Assembly (NCBI GenBank): GCA_050084985.1
Contig: JBITNC010000001.1
Location: forward strand, 205,468,001 to 205,532,000
From: Nageia nagi
Taxonomy: Eukaryota > Pinophyta
Direction: 5' to 3'
Length of the DNA: 64,000 nt
The notes under the pieces were generated by a model. That model had not been told where the DNA came from and ran no database searches. It worked only from the letters and a program-made list of their open reading frames with translations. The position numbers and the translations under genes were made by a program. Positions 10,585 through 20,017 of the stretch are shown here, piece after piece; the first letter of the stretch is position 1; the number at the start of each line of letters is the position of its first letter.

Positions 10585-11590
10585 TTAAGTCCCTGCTATC
10601 CTCAGAAGTGTTGTCCAATCAGCCAAGGATGTAGCCCTGTTAGTCATGAAGAATGCAACCCCAGATGTTAACAACAGTGGCAACATTTCAGTCCCAACTG
10701 TCTTCCATTTTCCCTTATCAAATGCTGCCCTTGAAATGTACCAACTCAGCTCAGAGATAGCTGAAATCAGATCTGAATGTCTTCCTTCTAAATCAGCCCA
10801 CACCAAGCACAAAGAAGAAGAGTGAAACCTCCTAGTAATGCATGAGTTTCCCTCATAACAGTGATGAATATTTAAGAACATAATGGCCACAAAAGTCAAC
10901 AAATGTACCTGCCTTTCTCTTGATGTATTGGCTGCAAATGAATGTGTCATGAGAAAGTTTGATGCCCTTCTCATGCTCTAATCTTTCAAGTGAGGCTATG
11001 GATTCCTGCAAACAACCAAAGTGAGCTAAAACAAGTGAGGCCATTGCCCATGTCATGCACCAAAGATCCAAGTGGCTCCAAGGACCATCAAGTCCTCCAT
11101 CATAGGCTGAGACTGTTTTGCCTTTCTTCTCTAAGGCTGATTTGGAAAGCTTCATGCTGTCTTCTTCATCCCCCATGAATACCTCCTACCTTCTAAATCT
11201 CCCATAGTGTGCTAACACACCCAGATCCCATGGAGCTAGAAGTCTATTGCCATTCACATGAAGAATTGACTCCTCCCACACATCACACCTTGAAACCAAA
11301 GGCATGAAACTATTATATGCATACTCACAAGCAACATTCATCTCTACATCAAGCTTCTTGTTCCCTACTACATTTTCAACAAATAGGGGTGATTGCATTT
11401 TGAAGGAAACATCTTGTAACTTTACTTGACATACCTCACATGGTGATACAATGATTTATGATTTCCCAATATCTGAAATGGTATTCCCTTCTTTGCAATC
11501 TTTATCTTCTTCCATGATAAGCTCATGCTCTTCACCCTTCTCATTACTTTCTGGGGTGTCAACATGACTAATCCAAGGTTCTTCTTTTGT
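10585..11590 (-). pseudogene. Captured, unidentified host-like coding segment in element C
   Basis: From about 11590 down to 10855 one minus-strand frame is open except for two stops (TAA near 11458, TAG near 11187). It contains residues such as ACEYAYNSFMPLVSRCDVWE, GNRLLAPWDLGVLAHYGRF and LDLWCMTWAMASLVLAHFGC. After a frame change near 10880 the sense continues to 10585 (GRHSDLISAISELSWYIS, LLLTSGVAFFMTN). The composition is that of a helical cellular protein with no gag, protease, RT or integrase motif. It occupies the place where B and E have the gag C-terminus and protease. I see no introns, so capture through a spliced transcript is likely. I cannot identify the source gene. Confidence 0.55.
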
Positions 11591-12070
11591 CAATTCTCAT
11601 TCTTTCCCAACGTTGCGTGCCCAAGATCCTTGGTGCTCAACGTGGGGTGCTAAACTGCTTCCTAGTTCAACGTTGGGTGCCAAGCCTTCTCTTTGCCTGT
11701 TCTCATCCCAATCATGGTGTGGTGCCTCCCGATCCTCACTGGCATGTCGTGGGGGTGGATGGCGTCTCTATGGCTCGTAAAACTCTCCCCAATACCTTCT
11801 CATTTGCCAATGCATCGATTTCATCACTCTATTCATATTGCTAATGACCGAGATGAGCTCATCAAACTTTCGTTTGGAAGTGGATCCCCAAACCGGAGTA
11901 GAGCTCCTCCTCCTCGCAATCCTTTGCCTGTCTCTCTACATCTCTCCCTCATCATCGAAAATCTTCTCCTTCGATGGCTCATTCATCCATGGCCATCTAC
12001 CCTCATCTAGGACGGCTCTCTCTGATACCTCCTCTACATGTGATCTTCCGCTCTTTCTAGCAGATGCCAT
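11591..12070 (-). pseudogene. Element C gag N-terminus
   Basis: Starts at the ATG complementary to 12068-12070 and reads MASARKSGRSHVEE, then a PWMNEP motif, close to the gag start of element B. One stop interrupts it after DEGEM. The 30-bp repeats follow in gag (plus-strand cores CAACGTTGCG 11608, CAACGTGGGG 11638, CAACGTTGGG 11668). The rest of gag is replaced by the captured segment. Confidence 0.75.
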
Positions 12071-12343
12071 ATTCTTCAAACCCTTACTCAAAACCTTGAA
12101 GCCTTCATATTAAATTTCTCTAATTAGTCAAGATGATAGATCAGGTCCTTCTATACCTAGAAACGCCCTTCAGATCTACAGATATGTTCTCCAAACCCTA
12201 GACTACTTAGTCTAGGAATTCAGACTTTCTCGAAAAACTGTCGTCTTGCCCCTGAAACTGGCCTTTTAAGTGCAGGACCTCCCAATCTACTAGTTCAACT
12301 TGCTTCTAGCTAGATCTTAACCTTACAGGTTAGCCAAATCCAA

Positions 12344-12355
12344 GCTTTGATACCA
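12344..12355 (-). other. Primer-binding site of element C
   Basis: On the minus strand this reads TGGTATCAAAGC, one base different from the initiator-Met site. It abuts the end of the 5' LTR at 12358. Confidence 0.8.
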
Positions 12356-12357
12356 CT

Positions 12358-13560
12358 TGTGATGATCCAAATTTAATTTCAACCATAAAATAGCAATTTT
12401 GGACCATCAAACCTTGACGTCAAATCTAGGGCATCAACATACAATCAAACAAACCCTCAAGTGCCAAGGTTAAGGTTAGGATAATGAATACGCATCATAA
12501 TAATGGAAACATGCCAACGTCTAGCTCATACAATTGATTAGCAATGAATATCACATCATAATGCCAACGTCTGGCTCATACATGTACAATGAAGCAAAGA
12601 CAATCCAAAGCATGCACAAGTATGGAATACGCAACACAATAATGAGATCCAATACCCTCTGCCTGTATACCCTCTAGCTGTATACAAAAGATATGAATAG
12701 CAACAATACAATACCAATCCCTAAGGGGTAGTCGTTGGCCTCCAAGGAGCCAACTAGGGCACAACAACAAGTATCTCCAATACCAGACGAACTACGGAAC
12801 CATGGGGCATATCTACCCCCTCAGATCTCGAATCCTCTCCATCGAAGGAGCCTTCCTCGAACTCTGGCTAACCGAATGAACGGTAGAAGTAAACCCTCGA
12901 AATGCCATTGGATGGGCAAAGGTGCTCCACCAATGTCGTAGATAATCAGGATCCCAATGCCTGACTACACTCTAGACGCTCCACCTAGGAATGGTTGCTT
13001 AGCACCGCTAAGACTTGTGTCCAAAGGACTATAGTAGAAGTGTAATAATAATAAGTGTGTCCAATAATGAAGCTCCAATGTCTATTTATACATTACTTAT
13101 GTTCGGCTCTCACCTAAGAGTCATCCCAGGTCCATCTAATCCAACGTTGGGCATTTGGGGGGCCCAATCACTTAAAGTGCCAACATGGGGGCCATGATCA
13201 CTTAAGTTGCCAATGTGGGTTCCCTAGCACTTAAAGTGCCAACATGGGGATCTTGGAGTCCTCATGAGCCAACATGGGGGTGTCAGGCCCTCCCCAGTGT
13301 GGCGCTAGCATGTTGGTGGCTGTCCATCACTCTAATGCATAAACATACCTTGGGATTCCCACAATTAGGAATCTCCAATACAATACATGCCTAATTTATT
13401 GCTTAAGAGGGAGACGTCCCACTTGGGGCTCACAAGGGGGTCCACTTGACCCATTAAGTCTCCTATCCTAAGTTACAACAATGTAAATGCAAATACATCA
13501 AATAGATATAGTACAAGATGACCAAACTGGTCCCACTAAAAGTACAAAAGGGATATCACA
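12358..13560 (-). repeat. Element C 5' LTR
   Basis: Plus-strand ends are TGTGATGATCC and GGGATATCACA. It is 1203 bp and closely similar to the 3' LTR. It carries the U3 palindromic motifs (13140-13290) and the TATA box (reverse CTATTTATA, 13082-13090). Confidence 0.85.
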
Positions 13561-14640
13561 ACGGCAAATCCAAAATTGAGCAACTTTGCTTTTGAAATTA
13601 TTGAAAAAGCTCAAGTTTTGCCTTCCAAAAAGTTGGGGGGAGTTTACCAAGTTTTGAACCTTGTCACAACTTTCCCAAACATGCCCAAAACCTTCAAAAC
13701 CTACGCCAAGCATCAAAGGGACCTAAAATTTGTCAAAAGTGAAATTTGTGAGCTTCATGGGGTGCAAAATTCAATTCTACACCATTTTGATCTTCCGAGT
13801 GCATAATTTGGACAAGAAAAACTCCTCCAATCATGGATTTGTCCTCCAAAATGGAGAAAATCAGAAAAAGGGAAAAAATAGAAAACTTCAAATGTTCAAA
13901 ATTTTGAGTCAAGATCCAAAATTTTAGAAATCAATTTGAATGATTGATTTGAACACCCATTTCCCTTGTGAAGAAAAGTGATTTGGATCCAAAAAGTGAA
14001 GAAAAACACAAAAAAATCTCTAGATCCAAGAGCTGAAGGCTGAAAATCTTCACTTTTCCAAAAAAAATGAAAAAAAAATAAAAATTGGAGATCATGTGTA
14101 GAATAAGGATTCAAACATTTTGGCTTTTGAAATTTTGGAAAAAGAAGTAAAATCATGCCCATTATGCCTAGGCGCTCATTTTCCAAGTTTACCAACCTTT
14201 GGCCTTTCTTCTCAACATTGGGGATGAGTAGAAAACTCCAAAAATGCAAAAACACCTTATGGAGCCTCCAAAATGCCCCATCATTAAAAAGCTCAAAATC
14301 CAATGCCTGAAAGCTCCAAATCCTATCAAAACTTCCCAATAACATTAAAATCCCATCCTTCATCCATCCATGCGGTCAAATCCACTTTTTTAAAATTTTC
14401 CAAATTTCGGACCCCCCATTTTTTTCGAAAAATAGACCAAAAAATTCCATTTTTTTGGAAAATTCTCTCATAATTCCTTGAAAATTTGCCAAATTAATCA
14501 CATCAAGGGCAAATCTAGGTTGAAACAAAGAAGAAGCTCAAAATACTGATGAACTGATCCAAAACGGTGATTTGAAGCTCCAAATTTTACCAAATTGATG
14601 CAAAATGCCTCGAAATCCATGTCAGAGGGCATCAATTTTT
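13561..14640 (+). repeat. D1 tandem units, right part
   Basis: The D1 unit cut by element C resumes at 13563 (GGCAAATCCAAAATTGAGC) and is followed by degenerate A/T-rich copies to about 14640. The long minus-strand frame at 13896-14363 is phenylalanine-rich and comes from the A/T composition. I do not treat it as a gene. Confidence 0.55.
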
Positions 14641-15770
14641 GTAAATATTTTATTTCAAGCATATTTTAGTGGGATGAGTATTGTTCTCCCACTAAACGAC
14701 ATTGTAATTTCAATTTAGCATTCAAATTAGCATTTTTATGTTTTTTTTAAGAATTAGGGCAACACTTGAAAATTAGACCTAATTTTGCCTATAAACAAGA
14801 GGCATGAGGTCTCATTTTCACTAGAGCTCATTTTGACCTAAATTGATGTATCCTTGCACAACACTTTTATAAGCTAATACAAAGAGGTTAAGGCGAAATC
14901 GAGCTTGTTTATCCATTTGTGGTGTTGTGAAGTGATTCTTAAGGATTATCATTATTCGTTTGACACTTTCGCATCCTTCATTTGAAAACTCACGAGTTTT
15001 AGGGAAAGTATCATTGCTTTATTTTTCTAAAGTGTTGGAAACCAGTATTTGATAGTTGCTTCATTCATAGCATGCATGTAGATGAGGTATTCTGAATATG
15101 TTTCCTGTTTCATGACATCAAACTAGAGGTTTAGATCCTAACTTTTGTTCTTCCCACGTTCTTCCATCACATGCATTTGATTGCAACGGTCCTACTTGCA
15201 GAGTATCGACAATCAGCATTCCTCACCGCTCCTCTTTGGAACAACTCGAACATAGTTTTTTGTTCGTAAAGTTGGATGAATTGCATGAAATCCCTTAGCT
15301 GATCCGAAAAGGATGAGCTTTTTAGACAATGTTTTATCGTGGTGACCAATTTGGTATCTGAGAAAGTATCCATTTCCGTTTCACAAGTGTAGTCTCTCAC
15401 TTTCCAGTATTATCTTTATGCTTTCTTTATGCTTCCGAACCCAAATACAATCATTAAGTCCACACAGATATTTCAAATAAACTCTATACATCAAATAAAA
15501 AATGTTGGTTAACAAATTGCTACCTCTCATTCCATTCATTTTCCATTGAGGTTGATTCCAAAGAGGGATACCGCACATATATTATCGATCCCTATCCAGA
15601 GACACTTGCGCAAGCGTTGGATTTCGCTTGGCAAGCATACCTACAATGTTAGAGCGTTGAGTAGGTGTTTCGACAAAAGCCTTGGAGGTATAAAGTCCTT
15701 TTCAAAAGGAGGAATTGGTAACACTTTCCCGACTATGTTGTTGGGTAGCTCCTAAGTCCTACATGCGATT
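14640..15770 (+). repeat. D1 LTR-like block
   Basis: Contains a perfect 10-bp inverted repeat, TTTAGTGGGA (14665-14674) and TCCCACTAAA (14687-14696), then AATTAGGGCAACAC and TATA-like CCTATAAACAAG near 14789. Near 15690 it has the tail ATAAAGTCCTTTTCAAAAGG shared with F1. A reversed copy of its first part is at 33070-33290 (D2). End points are approximate. Confidence 0.55.
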
Positions 15771-15775
15771 TTCAA

Positions 15776-16112
15776 AGAGTTGCCATAGGAAATAAAAGCA
15801 TCCCAACAGGCATTTGAGGGATTCCGAGTTTCCAATGCCAATGGGAAACTCACCTTGGTTGATCACATTGTTGGGAGGTTTGAGGTGAGACTGCAAAGTT
15901 GTGTGGTGAGGGAGGATTTCTACATATATCCCTTGAAGGGGCACCCTCACATCATTCTGGGAGTTTAGCGGTTGTTTGACTTAGGAGATATTCATACCAA
16001 CTATCAGAAGCTCACCATGAGTTTTGAAATAGACGGTAAGACAGATACTCTGTAGGGAATTCGGGATGATTGTCCACAGGTGGACAATAAGAGATTGGAG
16101 GTGATTGAGTAG
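15776..16112 (+). pseudogene. Element B protease, 3' half
   Basis: The retropepsin-like sequence resumes after D1 (LTLVDHIVGRFEVRLQSCVV, then YIYPLKGHPHIILGV, LFDLGDIHTNYQKLTMSF). Element E has matching residues at 58652-58837. Stops interrupt it at the codon after IILGV, after KTDTL and at 16110-16112. After that stop and the next one the same frame runs into the 3' repeat ORF, so protease and repeats were probably once one polyprotein. No RT follows. Confidence 0.7.
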
Positions 16113-16118
16113 TGTTAG

Positions 16119-16622
16119 CAGAAGGAGGAGGCAGAAGGGGAGGCCACGTTGCAGCCCAAGGAGCCAAGAGGGGCCACGTTGGACCATGGAGGAGCTAGAA
16201 CCCCAACGTTGGGCATGCAGGAGGTATGCCACCCCACGTTGGGCATACAGGAGGTCCGCCATCCCACATTGAGCATTCAGGAGGCTTGTCATGCCACGTT
16301 GGGTATCTAGGAGGTTCATCATCCCACGTTGAGCTGTCAGGAGGATTGGTGTTCCACATTGAGGATTGAAGCGACCAGAATTGTTGTTTGGAGGTGCTAT
16401 GATGATGGGCACTCATCATTGAGCCTAAGGGAGGCTGCATTCCCTTCATTGAGGATTCAAGAGTTGGAGGATGAGGTGATTTCTTGCCTCACATTGGCCG
16501 AGAGGAGTTTGGGAGGTTTTGAATGGAGATTGGAGGAATCACTGTTGAATGAGTGGAGCTTAGGCTCTACTTGTTTTCCACTTACTATGATCTTCTTAAG
16601 GTTCTTGCAGGTACAGTTCTAG
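16119..16622 (+). pseudogene. Element B 3' ORF with PTLG decapeptide repeats
   Basis: In the protease frame, open from 16119 to 16622 apart from one TAG near 16307. Six decapeptide units (TPTLGMQEVC, HPTLGIQEVR, HPTLSIQEAC and so on) are encoded by exact 30-bp DNA units at 16200-16380. The C-terminal half ends LTMIFLRFLQVQF, corresponding to MIYLRFLQV in C and MIYLRLL in E. It is unrecognised, with no enzyme motif. Conservation of this tail in three copies suggests it was once translated. Confidence 0.6.
16200..16380 (+). repeat. 30-bp repeats, element B 3' ORF
   Basis: ACGTT or ACATT cores lie at 16206, 16236, 16266, 16296, 16326 and 16356, exactly 30 bp apart. The unit is CCCACGTTGGGCATNCAGGA followed by GGT and a variable end. 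Confidence 0.9.
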
Positions 16623-16854
16623 CTAGACTTGCATACACTTCCATGGTTAAGGAGGACATACATTGAGCAGCTACTAAGGAGTGACAGTTATAACAAACAG
16701 TTTGCATTGAAACAGTGGCATGGATTTTTGCCATACGTTGCTCACCATCATCCTGGATGATGAATATTGAAGTTGCATTCCACCGACATGTGCTCCATTT
16801 GACAATACCAAAGGATTCTTGGAAGACTGTGTTTTGATCTCCTGCGATTGCTTG

Positions 16855-16882
16855 AGGGCAAGCAATTTGAGAAGGGAGGCTT
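16855..16882 (+). other. Polypurine tract region of element B
   Basis: GGGCAAGCAATTTGAGAAGG continuing GAGGCTT, directly before the 3' LTR. It differs at only a few positions from the corresponding segment of chromovirus A (46518-46545), where it also encodes the end of the pol protein. Confidence 0.8.
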
Positions 16883-18203
16883 TGTGACGTTCCCCTTGTA
16901 TATTTAGTGGGACCAGTTTGGTTATCTTGTATTATACTTTATTCATGTACTTGCATTTGCATTGTTGTAACTTAGGATAGGAGATTTAATGGGTCAGTGG
17001 ACCCCATTGTGAACCCCAAGTGGGACGTCTCCCTCCTAAGTAGTAGATTAGGCATTTGTTGTATTAGAGATCCTGAATTGTGGGAATCCCAAGGTATATT
17101 TATGCATTAGAGTGATGGACGGCCACCTACATACTAGTGCCACACCAAGGAGGGCCCCACACTCCCACATTGGCTTATGAGGACTCCAAGACCCCCATAT
17201 TGGCACTTTACGTGCTCAGGATCCCACGTTGGAACTTTAAGTGCTCAAGACCCCACGTTGGCACTTTAAGTAATCATGACCCCCACATTGGCACTTTAAG
17301 TGATCATGACCACCACATTGGCACTTTAAGTGATCATGACCACCACATTGGCACTTTAAGCGATTTGGCCCCCCAAAAGCCCAACGTTGGATTAGATGGA
17401 CCTGAGATGACTCTTAGGTGAGATCCGAACATAAGATAATGTATAAATAGACACTAGAGCTTCATTACTAGACACACTTGTTGATTATTACTTCTACTAC
17501 AATCCTTCGGACACAAGTCTTAGCGAAGCTAAGAAACTATTCCTAGGCAAAGCATCTAAAGGGTAGTTAGGCTAAGGGATCCTATCTGTCTACAGCATTG
17601 GTGGAGCACCTTTGCCCATCCGATGGCATTCCAAGGGTTTGCTTCTACCATTCATTTGGTCAGCTAGAGTTCGAAGAGGGCTCCTTTAGTGGAGAGGATT
17701 CGAGGTATGAGGGGGCAGATCTGTCCCATGGTTCCGTAGTTCGTCCAGTATTGGAGATACTTGATATTGTGCCCTAGTTGGCTCCTTCGAGGCCAACGTC
17801 TGCCCCTTAGGGCTTGGTATTGTATTATTTTCATATCATTTATATACAACCATAGGGCATTGGATCTCATTCGTGTATTGTGTATTCCATACTTGTGCAT
17901 GCGTTGGATTGTTTATGCTTCATTGTGCATGTATGAGCCAGATGTTGGCATTCTGACGTGTTATTCATTGTTATATGCTTGCAATTGCTAGATGTTGGCA
18001 TAATGATGTATTAATGATTGGATCTTGCATGTTATACTTAAACATTGGCATCTTGAGGGTTTGAATGTTTAATGCTAATGCCCTAACCCTAACGTTGCAT
18101 ATTTGAGGGTGTGTTGGCTTGTGTTTGGTGCCCTAGACCTGACGTCAAGATTTGATGGTCCGAATTTGATAGTTGGGTTGAATTTCATTTTTGGATCATG
18201 ATA
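16883..18203 (+). repeat. Element B 3' LTR
   Basis: Starts TGTGACGTTCCCC. The end is set by the TSD TTTTG at 18204. At 1321 bp it is longer than the 5' LTR because the U3 array (about 17150-17395) holds more units (roughly seven or eight of 29-30 bp, against five). TATA box TATAAATAG at 17442-17450. Confidence 0.87.
17150..17395 (+). repeat. U3 tandem array of the element B 3' LTR
   Basis: Repeats of CCCAC(G/A)TTGGCACTTTAAGTG separated by ATCATGACC or CTCAAGACC. Several units contain ATTGG where the 5' LTR has GTTGG. The array ends in CCCAACGTTGG, which contains the full 10-bp palindrome CCAACGTTGG. Confidence 0.85.
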
Positions 18204-18600
18204 TTTTGCTGCACCATTTCATTTTGTTGAGGAGTCTGACTCAAAGTTATCTGATGGCATATTACCAATGATATCACTTGTGGTGTTGGATGAAGTAATC
18301 AAGTTCAACAATGTAATTAATTGTTTATACACCAAATGGGACTCTATTAATTTGTGAACTTAGTTTTGGGGTGTTGCTTGGGATTTCAGCTATCATTATG
18401 GGTTCAAATGGGAGAGGCAACCTTGATCAAGTACAAAACTAGGAAGAAAACTCTTTCAAACGGAGAAAAACAAAGAGTTGTTGTTTTAAGCCTTTTATAC
18501 CATTGCCCAAAGTTTGCAATTTTGGATGAGTGCACATCAGTGGCTAGAGCAGAAAAGAAGATATGCACCCAATTCTAGACAACCTTCAAGCCAAGTGCAT
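18204..18600 (+). pseudogene. ABCD-type transporter pseudogene, 3' part (nucleotide-binding domain)
   Basis: Sense continues directly from 3301 (VF, then AAPFHFVEESDSKLSDG). Next come a degenerate Walker A (GSNGRGN, near 18400), the ABC signature LSNGEKQR (about 18450-18480) and Walker B (KFAILDECTS, near 18510-18540). Only a few residues separate Walker A from the signature, so roughly 100 residues, including the Q-loop, are deleted. Frame changes and stops are present. Homology fades near 18600. Confidence 0.8.
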
Positions 18601-18619
18601 GACAAAAAAGGTAAAATCT

Positions 18620-20000
18620 TGTCTTTTCCTGACATGTAACAACCCAAAAGACACTCAAGGACCTCTACCCCACATTTCAAAGATCAGATTCTCAAATTTC
18701 AAGCGGGCATGCATTCTGAAGTCGGCTAGCCTAGAAGGTCTCACAGAGCTCAAAAATTGCATCACAAGGTCCCATAATGTTTTAGTAATGAAAGCAGGCT
18801 TTCAGATTGTCCTTGCCAATCGCTAGGAGTGTTTCAAAGTCAAGTGTTGCAGAAGCAAGGAAGATGGACGAATTCTTGAGTACCAGAGGAGCATAGCGGC
18901 ATGTTGTTGCAATTGCAGCAATTTAATTTTATTTTACTATTGCAATTTATTTTAAATTTGGATTTCAAAGACTTTTTAAATTTGGTTAAGCCTTGTGACG
19001 GATGAGGATTTACTCCCACAAGTGCTGGAATAAATCTTGTAATGCCATGTTGCGAATTTTCATTGGACCACTTTTATTTTTCTTGTAATTTGCATTAGGG
19101 TTAGGGCAACACTTAGGGTTGCCACAAAAACTATTTATAGCCCATTTGGGCTCATTTGTAAGGGATTAGACATTTTGCACTTGTGAGAAACTTAACTCTT
19201 ATTTCCAAATATACAAGTTGCTCCAATTATTAATGTGGTATTATCTCATGTAATTGAATAGTGAATGCTCTCATTGATGGAATCATGAACATGTGTTGAA
19301 TGCCTTATTGAATCCAGTGGATGAATGATATTGCTATCTTATTTTGCTCAAGCTTGCTTGGTTCATTTCATAAACCTTGTGTTGAGGTGGATGAAAGAGT
19401 TTGTTGAATACCATTTGAAGTGATCTTTAAGTGAGATATGATGGGTAATGGTTCATGATTTAGGCTTGTGTTGTTTGGGATGACTCCTCTTATGTCGCTT
19501 AGCACAAGAACTTCACTCCACTATTGAAGATTCACCCACGATCTGCTTTACAACCACCCTTGACTATAGCTTTAAGATCCTTGCACTATTCCATTCATGT
19601 AGTTGGCTAGTGATAGGGATAAGGAGTGTGTGGAACTTGCATCAAGCTCGGAAGAAGTAGATTCCAATCCTTACACCAGTCGGTGAGACCATATGCACTT
19701 CTGCCCAACTCATATACTACCGTCTAATCTACCTTTTTCTTTTATCTTTCATTTTTTTTCCACAATTTTCACAATCCGATTTTACTTTTTTTTTTTTAGA
19801 AACAACCATTTTTCGGAGACAAGGACACTTTGAGTCCTTGAGTAACAAATTCTATTTGAGTTGGAAATAGCTTTAAACACCTCAACTAGTCTCCTGAGCA
19901 ACCTCTTGCACAACCCATCACGAGACCTTTGTGGTAACCAGTCCTCAGCGGGTAGAGGTCAAGCCCTACCACCTAGGTGTTGGTATCTTCCATAAGCCTT
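18620..20000 (+). mobile_element. F2: retroelement 3' end with LTR-like block
   Basis: About 340 bp of decayed ORF tail, then an LTR-like block from about 18990. CTTGTG (18992-18997) pairs with CACAAG (19017-19022) around GGATGAGGATTTACTCC. AGGGTTAGGGCAACAC (near 19095) and TATA-like CTATTTATAGCCC (near 19130) follow. A GGTAACCAGTCCT tail near 19935 is shared with F3 at 47897. It sits just beyond the stop codon of the host gene at 20018 and points toward it. Ends are approximate. Confidence 0.5.
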
Positions 20001-20017
20001 GCAAGCTCATTTGCCTA

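Larger units (their letters stand above)
7909..13560 (-). mobile_element. Element C: B-family non-autonomous LTR retrotransposon with a captured segment
   Basis: It runs on the minus strand, so the 5' LTR is 12358-13560 and the 3' LTR 7909-9079. PBS at 12344-12355, purine tract just above 9080. Flanks are GTGGA (7904-7908) and ACGGC (13561-13565), plausibly a decayed TSD of GTGGC because the neighbouring D1 repeat reads AGGTGGCAAATCC across this point. The internal region has the gag N-terminus with 30-bp repeats, an unrelated coding segment (about 10580-11590) and the 3' repeat ORF (9091-9867). It lacks gag C-terminus, protease, RT, RNase H and integrase. Confidence 0.85.
6370..15770 (+). 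mobile_element. D1: retroelement 3' region (tandem repeats plus LTR) inserted in element B
   Basis: This stretch interrupts the element B protease and is itself interrupted by C (7909-13560). It holds roughly 50-bp degenerate repeats (about 6440-6830), units of roughly 330-370 bp (from about 7209) and an LTR-like block from about 14640. There is no recognisable gag or pol. A long tandem-repeat 3' untranslated region before the LTR is known in Tat/Ogre-type elements, so D may be of that kind, but no coding evidence proves it. Both ends are uncertain by about 100 bp and no TSD was found. Confidence 0.5.
3302..18203 (+). mobile_element. Element B: non-autonomous LTR retrotransposon, host of nested insertions
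   Basis: LTRs lie at 3302-4508 and 16883-18203. A 5-bp target-site duplication TTTTG flanks it (3297-3301 and 18204-18208). The PBS follows the left LTR and a purine-rich tract precedes the right LTR. The host ABCD reading frame is continuous if the element and one TSD copy are removed, which fixes both ends. The internal region carries gag, a broken protease and a 3' repeat ORF, with no RT, RNase H or integrase. About 9.4 kb inside it belongs to D1, which itself contains element C. Copies C and E share its architecture, so the lack of enzymes is a family trait and not a private deletion. The terminal CA of the right LTR appears decayed to TA. Confidence 0.88.

Noticed and set aside
13896-14363. 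155-codon minus-strand ORF
   Set aside because: Phe/Trp/Leu-rich product of A/T-rich D1 repeats, with no domain and no support from other copies.
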